Source of the DNA: Vulcanimicrobiota bacterium
GTDB taxonomy: Bacteria; Pseudomonadota; Gammaproteobacteria; Xanthomonadales; Rhodanobacteraceae
NCBI GenBank assembly: GCA_903970555.1
Contig: CAJCJD010000151.1
Coordinates: 1-57,623, forward strand
Direction of reading: 5' to 3'
Length of the DNA: 57,623 nucleotides
In this document: positions 18,828 through 28,314 of the stretch, piece after piece
Layout: every line of letters begins with the position of its first letter
Position numbering within the stretch: position 1 is the stretch's first letter
Made by a program: the position numbers and the translations under genes
Notes under the pieces: model-generated
Told to the model about the DNA's origin: nothing
Databases searched by the model: none
What the model saw: the letters and a program-made list of their open reading frames with translations, nothing else

Positions 18828-21332
18828 TCATGTGCCGCGTGGTTTGGCACGATGCGTTGGCGTTGCCGTCCACGGATCATCGGGCCACGGGTGTTTGGGA
18901 TAGCGGCCCTTCAGTTCCTTCTTCACTTCGGGATACGTGCGCTCCCAGAAGCCTTTCAAATCTTGCGTTACTTGGATCGGGCGACCGGCGGGCGACAACA
19001 AATGCAGCGTGACTGGAACGCGGCCGCCTGCTACGCGCGGTGTATCGGCAAGACCGAATAGTTCTTGCAGTTTCACCGCCAGCACGGGCGGCTCGCCGGG
19101 GCTGTATTCGAGTCTTCGCACTTGGCCACTGGGCACCGTCAAGCTGTCGGGCACGTGTGCGTCGAGCTGCTTGCGTTGTTCGTAGTCGAACTGCGTAGCG
19201 AGCGCTTGCGAAAGATCATCGGGCGATAACGCATCGAGTTTGCGCTTGCCTTGCAGATAAGGCGCCAACCAACTCTCCAAGGTATCGAGCAGACGTGCAT
19301 CGGACACATCCGGCAAGCCAAGGTCCGGCATCCACTCGCCGAGCGATTGCATGCGCAGCCGCAGGCGTCGTGCCGATTCGCTCCAGGGCAATGCATCCAG
19401 GCCACGGTTGCGGATGGCAGACAGTAAGGCCGGCACGGCATCTTCCGCTTGCACAGGGACGCTGCGTCGTTCGAGCACAATCGCTGCAAAACGTCGTTCT
19501 TCGAACGCTTCGACGGCGGCGCGCTCCTCGTTCCATCGCACGTTACGGATGCGCTGGAATTGCTCGGGGTAGTCGTTCTCCAGCACGCGTGGATCGAACG
19601 GCGCGGCGGCCAGAATGAGGCTGTCGCGTGATTCGTGGCGCAAGTCCAACACCACCAGCCACGGTTCTCCCATCAGCGCAGTCTGCTCGTGCAAACGCGC
19701 ACCACGTCCATTGGCTAGGGTGTAGCGCAAGGGATTACTTTCGTCCTGGCGCGCGATGCGGTCGGGGAACGCGTGCAGCAGCAAATCGCCGACCGCATGA
19801 CTGTGCGGCACGCCGCTCGCCGCGCTGCGCACATCCAGACGCCGACGCCAGCCTTTGCTTGCCTGCTCGATTGCGGCAAGCGCGCCCGCATCGGCGCCAC
19901 TGTTGTGTCCTGTCGCGCTGCGTCGGTCGCGCCACGCGTGTAGTGCGGCGACGCGTACGCGGAAATCGTCGCTGCGTGATTGTTCTCCACGCAACGGCGA
20001 GCGCGCTTCCATCAAGGCAAGTAGATCGGCAATAAGCGCGTGCAAGGTTTCAGGCGTGCGCAATGCTGCGGCGCCAAGGCGCGGTGTCGCGCCGAGTTCA
20101 AGCATGCGACAGCCGAGCGGCGTTATGCGTTGCTGCGCATCGATGGCGCCGAGCCGAGTCAGCAACTCGCGCGCTTGCGCCAGCGCGCCGCTTGGCGGCG
20201 GATCGAGCCACGGCAGTTCGACGCTGCCCCACGCGGCTAGTTCCAGTGCGAGCCCCGACAATTCGGCCTGGGTGATTTCCGCGGTGCGCGCTGGATCCAA
20301 TCGACGGCTTTGCGGCCAGAGCCGGTACGCCGTGCCTTCCGCCACGCGCCCCGCGCGACCTGCGCGCTGATCCGCCGATGCCTGCGAAATCGTCACGGTT
20401 TCCAGACGAGTGAAACCGGAGTTGGGATCGAAGCGCGGCTCGCGCGCCAAGCCCGTGTCGATCACCACGCGGATGCCGGGCAGCGTGACGCTGGATTCGG
20501 CGACATTGGTTGCCAGCACGATGCGTCGCGTGCCCGCTTCTGCTGGCGCTAGTGCCAACTGCTGCTCGGCGAGCGACAGCTCACCGTGCAGGGCGACAGT
20601 TTCCACGTCATCGCGCTGCAGCGTCTGCGCAAGCACGCTTTGCACGCGTGCAATCTCACGTCGTCCAGGCAGGAACGCCAACACGTCGCCCGTACTTTCA
20701 TCGAGCGCCTGACGGGTCACACGCGCCAAATGATGCTCGACGCCTTCCTGCGTGCGTGCCGGCGGATAATCGATGCGTACGGGAAAACTGCGACCCGGGC
20801 TGCTGATGCGCGGTGCATCGAGCCACTGCGCGATGCGTTCGCCATCGAGCGTGGCGGACATCACTACGATGCGCAGATCGGGGCGTAGGTTCGCTTGTAT
20901 ATCCAGCGCCAACGCCGCGCCGAGATCGCCAGCCAGATGTCGTTCGTGGAATTCGTCGAAGAGAATGGCACCGATGCCCGAAAGCTCGGGGTCATCCTGG
21001 ATCAGGCGCGTGAGGATGCCTTCGGTAACGACTTCGATGCGCGTTGCCGCGCTGACTTTCGACTCGAAGCGAATGCGATAACCTACAGTCTGCCCGACCG
21101 CTTCACCCAACTGTTGCGACATGAATTGTGCTGCTGCGCGCGCCGCGATACGACGTGGCTCGAGCATCACGATCTTCTTGCCGCCTAGCCATGCTTCGTC
21201 TCGTAAAGCGAGTGGCACCTGGGTGGTCTTGCCGGCCCCGGGCGGTGCCTCAAGCACCAGGCGCGGCTGCGAGGCCAGCGAGGCACGGATATCGGGCAAC
21301 AATGGAGTAATCGGAAACATCGGCACATTCAT
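18828..21332 (-). CDS. hrpB: ATP-dependent helicase HrpB
   Basis: An 834-residue DEAH-box helicase. Motif I is APPGAGKTTQ, motif II is DEFHERH, motif III SATLDG, and motif VI ASADQRAGRAGRVAEG; a HrpB-specific C-terminal region (ending in WPDDPWTATPT) follows. ATG 21332 or 21320 is the likely start; 21320 (MFPITPLLPDI) best aligns with E. coli HrpB as I recall it. The frame continues to a TTG at 21359. It lies 81 bp downstream of the T2SS operon end, behind a strong hairpin, so it is probably a separate transcript. HrpB function in these bacteria is poorly known. Confidence 0.93.
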   Translation of the reverse strand: MNVPMFPITPLLPDIRASLASQPRLVLEAPPGAGKTTQVPLALRDEAWLGGKKIVMLEPRRIAARAAAQFMSQQLGEAVGQTVGYRIRFESKVSAATRIEVVTEGILTRLIQDDPELSGIGAILFDEFHERHLAGDLGAALALDIQANLRPDLRIVVMSATLDGERIAQWLDAPRISSPGRSFPVRIDYPPARTQEGVEHHLARVTRQALDESTGDVLAFLPGRREIARVQSVLAQTLQRDDVETVALHGELSLAEQQLALAPAEAGTRRIVLATNVAESSVTLPGIRVVIDTGLAREPRFDPNSGFTRLETVTISQASADQRAGRAGRVAEGTAYRLWPQSRRLDPARTAEITQAELSGLALELAAWGSVELPWLDPPPSGALAQARELLTRLGAIDAQQRITPLGCRMLELGATPRLGAAALRTPETLHALIADLLALMEARSPLRGEQSRSDDFRVRVAALHAWRDRRSATGHNSGADAGALAAIEQASKGWRRRLDVRSAASGVPHSHAVGDLLLHAFPDRIARQDESNPLRYTLANGRGARLHEQTALMGEPWLVVLDLRHESRDSLILAAAPFDPRVLENDYPEQFQRIRNVRWNEERAAVEAFEERRFAAIVLERRSVPVQAEDAVPALLSAIRNRGLDALPWSESARRLRLRMQSLGEWMPDLGLPDVSDARLLDTLESWLAPYLQGKRKLDALSPDDLSQALATQFDYEQRKQLDAHVPDSLTVPSGQVRRLEYSPGEPPVLAVKLQELFGLADTPRVAGGRVPVTLHLLSPAGRPIQVTQDLKGFWERTYPEVKKELKGRYPKHPWPDDPWTATPTHRAKPRGT

Positions 21333-21373
21333 GCACACGATGATAATGGGCGAGCGCAAAGCCGCCCACCGGC

Positions 21374-21406
21374 GCCATGCATGCCTCGACGAAAGGCATG
21401 CATGGC
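21374..21406 (-). terminator. Hairpin after gspD, end of the T2SS operon
   Basis: A perfect 13-bp stem (left arm GCCATGCATGCCT, loop of seven bases) lies 8 bp downstream of the gspD stop on the minus strand. There is no U-tract after it, so it may terminate with help or protect the 3' end. It separates the T2SS operon from hrpB. Confidence 0.55.
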
Positions 21407-21413
21407 CAAGGGA

Positions 21414-23858
21414 TTACTGCTTGAGCAGGGATGCCGCCGTTGTACTCTGCGATCCGGCCGCCGATGCAGGATGATTACGCAGGGGTGCCAGCGATTCGAA
21501 CCCGTTCTGGTAGTCGTCCGTAATTTGCTTGGCGTCTTCGCTATTGGTAATCACACGCGGTGTGATCAGCACGATCAGTTCGGTGCGACTCTTGGTCTTG
21601 CCCGTTGAGCCGAACAGCTTGCCCAATACGGGAATATCGCTCAAGAACGGCACGCCTTGGCCGTTGTCCGCGTTTGTCTGCTGGATCAAGCCGCCGAGCA
21701 GCACGGTCTGGCCATTCTGCACGCCAAGCTGGGTGGCAACCTGGCGCTGTTGGATCGTGAAGTTGCCCTGGCTGTTGGCGGCACCAGAGGTACTGCTGAC
21801 TTGCTGATCGATATTGAGATAGATCAGCCCACCCGGATTCACGCGCGGCTGCACGTCGAGAATAATGCCGGTGGGAATATATTCCACCTGGCCCACCGTC
21901 GTTGCCGTGGAGGTGGTTCCCAGCCCGGTGTAATAGGTCTGGTTGACCGGGATTTGATCGCCCACCTGGATATGCGCCACCTGATTGTTGAGCACAACCA
22001 GCGAAGGCGCCGACAACGTCTTGGTGTTGGTGCTGCTTTCCAGCGCGTTCAGGGCTACCTGAAATTTTCCGTTCGAACTCAGGAACGAATAGAAGAACGG
22101 CTGCCCGCCATAGGAAGTGGTTGAATTGCTGTTCGCGCCTATGCCGCCGCCCAAGCCGATCATGCGATGCGCTTCCGGATTGCCTGGCGTGAAGCCGCCA
22201 TCGGAATTGGTCGAACCACCGGCTAACCCTTGCAGGTACCACTGCACGCCAAACTCAAGGTCGCCCGTCAGATCCACCTCGAACACGCGTGTCTCGATCT
22301 GCACCTGCAAAGGAGGCACGTCGAGCTGCTTGATGGCGCCAAGAATCTCTTCCCACTGTGCCGGGCGCGCACGCACCAGCAACTGGTTATTGGCATCCAC
22401 GGAACTGATGCGGATGCTGCCGTCTTTGGAGCTGTAGCCTTGCTCCTGATTCGCATTGCTGGAAAGGCCGCCGTTCATCCCGACGCCATTGACACCGGTG
22501 CTGCCACCGATGCCGCCGGAGCTGCTACCGATACCACTGGAACTGCTGCCGATACCCGTTGAGCTGCTGCCGAAACCACTGGAGCTGCCACCAATACCGC
22601 TGGAGCTGCCTACGCCGCTGGAAAGACCACCCGTGGTGGAACTGCCGAAGCTGCCTGCCGTGCTGCCCATGCCGCTGGACGAACCGCTGGCATTGTTGCC
22701 AACACCCAGCGTGGTCGCGCCACCCGCACCCGGCGCAACGCTGCCGCCACGGTCGTTGCCGCCACCACCGGCGTTATCCGTGTAGATCTGCGCCAGATAA
22801 TGTGCGAGATCGGATGCGCCGATATTGCGCACGTCGTAGACGTAAAGCTGCGGCTCGTTGCCACCGCCCAGATCGATTTTGGCGATCCAGTCGCCGACCT
22901 CGTTGAGATAGTTAGGCTGCGTGCTGATCACCACCAGCGCGTTAGTGCGCTTGATCGGAATGAAGCGCAGCATGCCGGCCAGCGGCGTATCGCCTTTGGT
23001 TCCGAACATGGTGTCGAGCTGCGGCATCAGATCATCGACCGTGGCGTGCTGCAGATTGAACACGCCTACCGACATGCCACGCAGCCAATCCACATCGAAC
23101 GTGCGAACGGTGCGATCGTAATTGGCAAGCTCATCGGGCGTACCTGCGACCACGATGACGTTGCGTGCATTGTCGACCAGCAAGATCGAATCGGCGCGCG
23201 CGAATGGCTTCAGCAACTTCTGCATCTGGTCGGCGGCGATGTAATGCAGCGGAAACAGGCGTGCCTGCAAACCGCCAGCAGGCGCAACCGCACCAAGGCT
23301 GGGTGCGACATTGCCTTGCACCGCATCCTTCTCCGGCATCACGACGTAGCGGCCGTCGGTCTTGATCAAGGCGTTGTGCGTCCATGAAAGCAGCGTCTCC
23401 AGGATCGGCATGGCCTGGCTGCTGTCCACCGGCTCGGAGGTGGAGAAGGAAATGTTGCCTTGCACGCCCGGCACGATGGTGTAGTTCTGCTGCAACAGGT
23501 CGCCAAGGATGGCCTTGACCACTGCCTGCACCGGCTGGTTTTCGAAATTGAAGGTAACGGCCCCGCTGCCGGCGGCACCCGGACGCGGCGTTGAAAGTGC
23601 GGTGGGTCGCACGAACTGGCCGGTGCCCGTGCTGATGCTAGCCACGGACGGCGCAGTAGGAGTGTTGCCCAGATTGGTGTTCAGCGTTTGTGGCTGCGGC
23701 GCGGGTTTTTCAGTGCCGGCTATCGCCTCGCGTTCCAATGAAAGATCCGGCTTGACCAGCGGCTTGTTGTCCGCGCAACCGCCCAGGAAGACCGCCAGCG
23801 CGATTGCGCCTATTTGCAGGCCGTTGCGTCGGTAAAGTTGCATGCGCTTGTGTGACAT
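21414..23858 (-). CDS. gspD: Type II secretion outer membrane secretin GspD
   Basis: An 814-residue secretin forming the outer-membrane exit channel of the T2SS. It carries a lipoprotein signal with LGGC (Cys28), so it probably self-targets as a lipoprotein. The N0/N1/N2/N3 periplasmic domains run from about 100 to 345 and 475 to 520 (VTFNFENQPVQAVVKAIL, then NARNVIVVAGT and TNALVV repeats). A Ser/Gly-rich insertion of about 105 residues (363-467) splits the N3 region. The C-terminal secretin core has VPFLSDIPVLGKLFG and ELIVLITPRVI. It is the last gene of the operon, as in Xanthomonas xpsD. Confidence 0.95.
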   Translation of the reverse strand: MSHKRMQLYRRNGLQIGAIALAVFLGGCADNKPLVKPDLSLEREAIAGTEKPAPQPQTLNTNLGNTPTAPSVASISTGTGQFVRPTALSTPRPGAAGSGAVTFNFENQPVQAVVKAILGDLLQQNYTIVPGVQGNISFSTSEPVDSSQAMPILETLLSWTHNALIKTDGRYVVMPEKDAVQGNVAPSLGAVAPAGGLQARLFPLHYIAADQMQKLLKPFARADSILLVDNARNVIVVAGTPDELANYDRTVRTFDVDWLRGMSVGVFNLQHATVDDLMPQLDTMFGTKGDTPLAGMLRFIPIKRTNALVVISTQPNYLNEVGDWIAKIDLGGGNEPQLYVYDVRNIGASDLAHYLAQIYTDNAGGGGNDRGGSVAPGAGGATTLGVGNNASGSSSGMGSTAGSFGSSTTGGLSSGVGSSSGIGGSSSGFGSSSTGIGSSSSGIGSSSGGIGGSTGVNGVGMNGGLSSNANQEQGYSSKDGSIRISSVDANNQLLVRARPAQWEEILGAIKQLDVPPLQVQIETRVFEVDLTGDLEFGVQWYLQGLAGGSTNSDGGFTPGNPEAHRMIGLGGGIGANSNSTTSYGGQPFFYSFLSSNGKFQVALNALESSTNTKTLSAPSLVVLNNQVAHIQVGDQIPVNQTYYTGLGTTSTATTVGQVEYIPTGIILDVQPRVNPGGLIYLNIDQQVSSTSGAANSQGNFTIQQRQVATQLGVQNGQTVLLGGLIQQTNADNGQGVPFLSDIPVLGKLFGSTGKTKSRTELIVLITPRVITNSEDAKQITDDYQNGFESLAPLRNHPASAAGSQSTTAASLLKQ
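22458..22690 (-). repeat. Ser/Gly-coding minisatellite within gspD
   Basis: About 230 bp of imperfect short repeats encode units such as GIGSSSSGIGSSS and GFGSSSTGIG. On the plus strand the units read as variants of CTGCTGCCGATACC. The tract falls in the secretin N3 region, where length-variable linkers are tolerated, and is a candidate for slippage variation between strains. Confidence 0.7.
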
Positions 23859-23861
23859 GAA

Positions 23862-24566
23862 TCAATGTTCTCCTTGAGCGTTTCCGGATGGCTGGGAACG
23901 CTGCTTAAGAATGGCGGCCCTGAGCTTTTGCAATCGTTGTGACTGTGCGTCGTTCGGCGACATGGGTGCGACGGGCGGTGGTGGCATGGCGTGGCTTTGC
24001 ATCGACATGCCCGACCCCGGCGGTCCGTTCATGGGTATAGCGTCTGCTGGCGCGCTCGCCGCGGCCTGATCTATCGGAGCGCCCGCAGGCAGCTTGAGTT
24101 CCGTGCGTCCGCTGGATGAAGCGAAAATCGCCGAACGCGGAAGCACCTTGATCAGCTTCCAATTGCCATCGGGCAGACTTGCGCCTTCGCGCACGCGCAC
24201 CTGCTGGCTTTCGTCACCCTTGCTGTCATGCGTGGGCCCAAGCAGCGCTATGTGCAGCGTCGGCGTGAGGATCACACCGGTCAATTGCAAATCGCCCAGG
24301 CTCACGCCTTCGCTGCTGCCGTTGCTGACGATCGGTTTGCGGTCGCTGCTGAACAACGGGTGCTCCCAGACTTGCGCGTAGCTGCCCAGCACAGGCGGCG
24401 AAGGCAAGATGACACTGTGCGGTGTCGGCAGCGATGGCGTAACGCGCGGCGGATCCCATTGCACACCACGCCCTACGCCGAACAACAGCGATAAAAGCAG
24501 AATGCCGAATACGGCAACGACCGCAGCGCATACCGGCGTGAGTCGACGTTGTGCGGCGGCGTTCAT
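23862..24566 (-). CDS. gspN: T2SS inner membrane protein XpsN/GspC-like
   Basis: A 234-residue bitopic inner-membrane protein. One membrane helix (about 13-32) is followed by a proline-rich periplasmic linker and a domain (about 75-160, SLGDLQLTGVILTPTLHIALLG) resembling the homology region that contacts the secretin in GspC. In Xanthomonas the equivalent gene is xpsN and lies directly before xpsD, as here; no separate gspC is present. The C-terminal third is low-complexity (Pro/Met/Gln). The gene ends 3 bp before gspD and starts by ATGA overlap with gspM. Confidence 0.8.
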   Translation of the reverse strand: MNAAAQRRLTPVCAAVVAVFGILLLSLLFGVGRGVQWDPPRVTPSLPTPHSVILPSPPVLGSYAQVWEHPLFSSDRKPIVSNGSSEGVSLGDLQLTGVILTPTLHIALLGPTHDSKGDESQQVRVREGASLPDGNWKLIKVLPRSAIFASSSGRTELKLPAGAPIDQAAASAPADAIPMNGPPGSGMSMQSHAMPPPPVAPMSPNDAQSQRLQKLRAAILKQRSQPSGNAQGEH

Positions 24567-25216
24567 GGCGACTCATCCCCCGACGATGCATTGCCACCGG
24601 TGGCGTTGGAACCAGCATTGGCCGCGGCATGCACGTAACCACCCAGCGTGAACTGCACTTCAAGCGGCGCAGTGCCGGTCTTCTGCATGGTCAGCAGCGG
24701 ATTGCGATAGACGCTGAAGTCCTGCACGAACAGGTACGGTTTGCCTTTTTCCAGCGTGTACAACAATCCAATCAACGGCTGCATATCGCAGTGCAGGCTG
24801 ATGCTCACCACGACCTTGCGATAGGGATCGCCCGGCGAGGCGGGCGGGTTGGGTACCGGCATCTTCTGGCTGACTTCGCAGCTGCCTTCTTGGGCGTGCG
24901 CTGCCGCGTCATCGACCACGCGCTGCATCAAACTGGCCGCGGCGGCATTGGGATCGGTTTCTGGCAGAAAGGTGCTGCTGTCGGCCGACTCATGGCCCAA
25001 GTCGGCGAGACGCTTTTGCAATTGCGGTTTCTCGGCGATCGCCGCCGCGAAGCGGCTTTGCGTATCGCGCAGATCGTCCATCTGGCTATCGATATCGCGC
25101 AGCGGTGCCACGAACCACCAGTGCAGCAAGAGGAAATACGCCAACACTAAAACCAGCACTAGCAAACCGATGGCAGCGACGCGGCTTTCAAGAGGTTTCA
25201 TCGGCCGGAGATTCAT
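24563..25216 (-). CDS. gspM: T2SS inner membrane protein GspM
   Basis: A 217-residue protein with one N-terminal membrane helix (about 14-36, AAIGLLVLVLVLAYFLLLHWW), a coiled-coil-like stretch (40-72) and a periplasmic ferredoxin-like domain. It would partner GspL in the inner-membrane platform. ATG 25216 overlaps the gspL stop (ATGA); ATG 25201 is a secondary option. The reading frame continues upstream to 25792 but that part lies inside gspL. Confidence 0.87.
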   Translation of the reverse strand: MNLRPMKPLESRVAAIGLLVLVLVLAYFLLLHWWFVAPLRDIDSQMDDLRDTQSRFAAAIAEKPQLQKRLADLGHESADSSTFLPETDPNAAAASLMQRVVDDAAAHAQEGSCEVSQKMPVPNPPASPGDPYRKVVVSISLHCDMQPLIGLLYTLEKGKPYLFVQDFSVYRNPLLTMQKTGTAPLEVQFTLGGYVHAAANAGSNATGGNASSGDESP

Positions 25217-26373
25217 CGCGTCGCTCCTGCGCTGCTGCTCGTCGCAGGCTTGGCAGCCGCGGGCATGCGCAATTGCGCATCCATGTAGAACCGCTCCTTG
25301 TTGGTTGCCGGATCGCGCTGGATCACGCCCTGGAAGTTCGCGCCCGTGATCAGCTTGCTGCTCTGCAAAGCATCGATCAGCGGTGCGGCTTTGGCGCTTT
25401 GTCCCTGGATGCCGATGTGGCCGTTGCTGTCGACAGTGAAGCGTTCCAGCCAGGTGTCGTCGGGAATGCGTGTAGTCAGATCCTGCAGCACATCGACGAC
25501 GGCTATGGAGTCCGTCTTGCGCTTGGCGAGAAAGCCGGCTGCGCCGGAGCTGTCTTCGAGTTGCTTGCGCAGACTGGCGATCTTCTGCGCGTCGCCGCGC
25601 ATGTCGTCGACCTGCGCTTGCATGGCGGCCAACGCATCCTGGCGGTTGTGCAGCCATTGACCCAGACACAGCAGCAACAGCACCACCGTTGCCGCCACCA
25701 GCGCGAGATTGAGCCGGCGCCGTGGATCGCGATGCACGCGTGCCATCTCCGGTGGCAGCAGGTTTACGCCGAGCCGCGTTTCGCCATCGCAAAGATCGAC
25801 CGCATCGATGGCGATGCCGGCATTGCGCAGGTGTTCGAGCTTTGCATCGACGGCCGCGCGCGGTGCGGCGACCAGTTCGGCAGAAATACGGCCTGCGGGT
25901 GCGGGCCCGGGCAGTTCACGCAGGTCGTAATACACCTGTTCGGTGCGGAACGGCGTCTGCCGATCCATTTCGAACGCGCCGATCTGACGCAAGTTGTCGC
26001 GCGCAGCCTCCGGCAACAGCAGGCGGCGGCGCAACGCGGCATCCTGTGGCAGGCACAGGGCGAGGCGGAGGTCCTGGCGATCTATACCGGCGACAGCCGC
26101 GCCTAGCATGGCCTGTTGCGCGGAGGCGTCCAGCGCATCGCTCCAGGGCAGCGAGGTTTCCCCGTGCCCGCTGCGCCGCACGTGCCACTCGCCGTCTTCA
26201 TGACGCAACAGGCACCACACGTTGCCGCCGCTGAAAAAAGCCTGCCATCGCACGGGTAGCAGGGCGCGCAACTCGCCGCTCCACCAGGCCAGGAAGCCCG
26301 GCAAGGGTGAGCCGCGCCATGCGCGGCGTGCGCGATCGATCTGCGGTCGCAGTGTCTGCGTAGCGGAATTCAC
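25213..26373 (-). CDS. gspL: T2SS inner membrane platform protein GspL
   Basis: A 386-residue bitopic protein. The large cytoplasmic actin-like domain (1 to about 210) recruits the GspE ATPase; one membrane helix (about 214-234, LVAATVVLLLLCLGQWL) and a periplasmic PilN-like domain follow, with a coiled coil AQVDDMRGDAQKIASLRKQLE. The start is GTG 26373, overlapping the gspK stop (GTGA). No closer ATG preserves the N-terminal domain. Confidence 0.88.
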   Translation of the reverse strand: MNSATQTLRPQIDRARRAWRGSPLPGFLAWWSGELRALLPVRWQAFFSGGNVWCLLRHEDGEWHVRRSGHGETSLPWSDALDASAQQAMLGAAVAGIDRQDLRLALCLPQDAALRRRLLLPEAARDNLRQIGAFEMDRQTPFRTEQVYYDLRELPGPAPAGRISAELVAAPRAAVDAKLEHLRNAGIAIDAVDLCDGETRLGVNLLPPEMARVHRDPRRRLNLALVAATVVLLLLCLGQWLHNRQDALAAMQAQVDDMRGDAQKIASLRKQLEDSSGAAGFLAKRKTDSIAVVDVLQDLTTRIPDDTWLERFTVDSNGHIGIQGQSAKAAPLIDALQSSKLITGANFQGVIQRDPATNKERFYMDAQLRMPAAAKPATSSSAGATR

Positions 26374-27233
26374 TCCCCATCTCCCTCTTGCCAGCGCAGC
26401 ACCGCAAAAGCTTGCGAGCCGGGCCGAAATCCCTGCAAGCGTACCGTGGCGCGCAATACCGCGCGCGTTCCATCGGCAAGCACGGCCTCTGAACGAATAC
26501 TATGCGTGATGCCATTGTTGGCGACCAGCCCCGTGGCCGGATTGCCGGCGGCGGCAGCCGATCGGGTGGCGATGGCCGCCGCGGCATGCTGTAGGTCCAT
26601 GCCGGGCAGTGACGCCAAAGCCAGCAGCGGCGCCGTCGTCGCGTCGGGGCTGGATCGTCCGGACCAAATGGTGACGTCGGGCGCGATGGTTTCGTACAAG
26701 CCCGGGTCCATGCCCAGCACCATCTGCAACTCCTCGACGCTGACGAATGGGCCGTTGCGCGGGCCGTAATCGCGCCCGGCCGCCGTATAGGCTGCGGTGC
26801 GCTGCGCCGCCTGTTGCTGGGAGACCGCAAAGCTGCGCCAGTCGAGCACCGCTTGCGCCAGCGTGGCGGCGCGCACGGGATCGACGCCGGCAGCACGAAA
26901 GAGATTGGCCAGCACGTCGGGCGTGGCGGCATTGAGATCGACCTTGCCGCTTTCGGAGATCACCGAAACACCCACCTTCGCGTCATCGTAGGCGAACGGA
27001 TAGATGCGCCCGTCGGCCGTCCAGCGATCAGCGATGTTCGGTGCCTGCAATGCATAGATGGCGCGCATCACACCCGCTTCGGCGGCGTAGTGCGCGCGGG
27101 TTTGCTGAAACTGAAAACTGGATTGCAAACCTTCGGTGTGCGCCAACACCGCGTAACCGCCGAGCAGGATGGCGAGCAGCGTGCACGCCCACATCACCAC
27201 CAATAGCGCGACGCCTCTTTGCCGGCGCTTCAT
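26370..27233 (-). CDS. gspK: T2SS minor pseudopilin GspK
   Basis: A 287-residue large minor pseudopilin, expected at the pseudopilus tip with GspI and GspJ. The leader MKRRQRG is followed by VALLVVMW; as in other GspK proteins the Glu at +5 is missing. The globular domain contains the typical SGKVDLNAAT motif and a helical insertion. ATG 27233 overlaps the gspJ stop. The open frame reaches 27329 but the upstream part is inside gspJ. Confidence 0.93.
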   Translation of the reverse strand: MKRRQRGVALLVVMWACTLLAILLGGYAVLAHTEGLQSSFQFQQTRAHYAAEAGVMRAIYALQAPNIADRWTADGRIYPFAYDDAKVGVSVISESGKVDLNAATPDVLANLFRAAGVDPVRAATLAQAVLDWRSFAVSQQQAAQRTAAYTAAGRDYGPRNGPFVSVEELQMVLGMDPGLYETIAPDVTIWSGRSSPDATTAPLLALASLPGMDLQHAAAAIATRSAAAAGNPATGLVANNGITHSIRSEAVLADGTRAVLRATVRLQGFRPGSQAFAVLRWQEGDGE

Positions 27234-27895
27234 GGCCCGACTCCCGGTCCGCGCAGACCACGCAGCAGATTGCCGGGACCCTGCGTCGCCGCAGCGTTCA
27301 CACGCAACGGCGCACTCATCAGCGGCCACTCGCGCCCGTTCTCAAGCGCGAGTTTGATGGTGACCACGTTTGGCATGTTGTTGCTGTATTTCCAATCGCT
27401 TTGCCAATCCATCGGCTGGCCTTGCTGATTCACGCCGCGATAGCTGAAGCCGCCACCGGTGATGCCATCGACCAGCACCTGCGGATCGCCAAGCGGCTTG
27501 GGCGCGCTGCCATCCGGCGGCAGAATGGCAAGGCTCGCCTCGAGCCGCTCACTCTTATCGCCCGGCACCAGTTTTATCTGGATCAATTGCGGCCCCATCT
27601 TGCCGAGGTAACCGGGCAAGGGTGCGACAAAACGCATTTCATTGTCGCTACCGACAAAATAAATATTGTTGCCGCTATCGTCGTGCGCGATCGCCTGCGC
27701 CATCGCTTGTGCCAATTCACGGCGCAAGAACTGCTGCGCGGATCGCACTTCATCGAGCTGCTCGATCTTCGCCGTGCCCACTTGCACCGTGTGCGTGGCA
27801 GTGCGAACACCGGAATACACGCCCAGCAGCAATAGTGCCAGCAGCGCCATCGCGCCAAGCACTTCAATCAAGGTAAAACCTGCGGCGCGTTTCAT
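27230..27895 (-). CDS. gspJ: T2SS minor pseudopilin GspJ
   Basis: A 221-residue minor pseudopilin. The short leader MKRAAG is cleaved before FTLIEVLGAMALLALLLLG, which has the Glu at +5. ATG 27895 overlaps the gspI stop (ATGA) and gives the canonical leader. It would join GspI and GspK in the tip complex that starts pseudopilus assembly. Confidence 0.92.
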   Translation of the reverse strand: MKRAAGFTLIEVLGAMALLALLLLGVYSGVRTATHTVQVGTAKIEQLDEVRSAQQFLRRELAQAMAQAIAHDDSGNNIYFVGSDNEMRFVAPLPGYLGKMGPQLIQIKLVPGDKSERLEASLAILPPDGSAPKPLGDPQVLVDGITGGGFSYRGVNQQGQPMDWQSDWKYSNNMPNVVTIKLALENGREWPLMSAPLRVNAAATQGPGNLLRGLRGPGVGP

Positions 27896-28314
27896 GGTCC
27901 GGGTACTGCGGATGTGTTGCTGCCGATGCGCAGCGTACTGAAACGCGCTGTGTGCTCGAATGGTGCCGAGCCCCATGACACATCCAGGTCAAGCCGAAAC
28001 ATCTGCATAGCGTTGGCGTTCGCGGCTGGCGTAACGCCCGGTGCCTGCCACGGTGTTACTTGCAAGCGCCAGCGATAACGATCGTCGAAATGCCCTTCGC
28101 TCACGCCGGGCTGGATTGGATCGAGCGCGAAGCGCGTATCCAGCAGCGTTCGTGCCCACAGTGCCGCCTGGCTGTGTTCGGCGGCATTCTGCGAAAGACG
28201 GATCGAACCACCCGCCACTTCCATCAAAGCGGCGAAGGTGATCGCCAACAACAGGATCGCAGCAATGACCTCAAGCAGACTGAAACCGTGTGCATAGCGA
28301 CGCGACGTGATCAT
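27892..28314 (-). CDS. gspI: T2SS minor pseudopilin GspI
   Basis: A 140-residue minor pseudopilin. Leader MITSRRYAHG, cleavage before FSLLEVIAAILLLAITFAAL with Glu at +5. ATG 28314 overlaps the gspH stop (ATGA). Length and order match the family. Confidence 0.92.
   Translation of the reverse strand: MITSRRYAHGFSLLEVIAAILLLAITFAALMEVAGGSIRLSQNAAEHSQAALWARTLLDTRFALDPIQPGVSEGHFDDRYRWRLQVTPWQAPGVTPAANANAMQMFRLDLDVSWGSAPFEHTARFSTLRIGSNTSAVPGP

Noticed and set aside
22458..22690. Possible CRISPR-like array
   Set aside because: The repeats are short, imperfect and in frame with Ser/Gly codons of gspD, with no spacers of even length.
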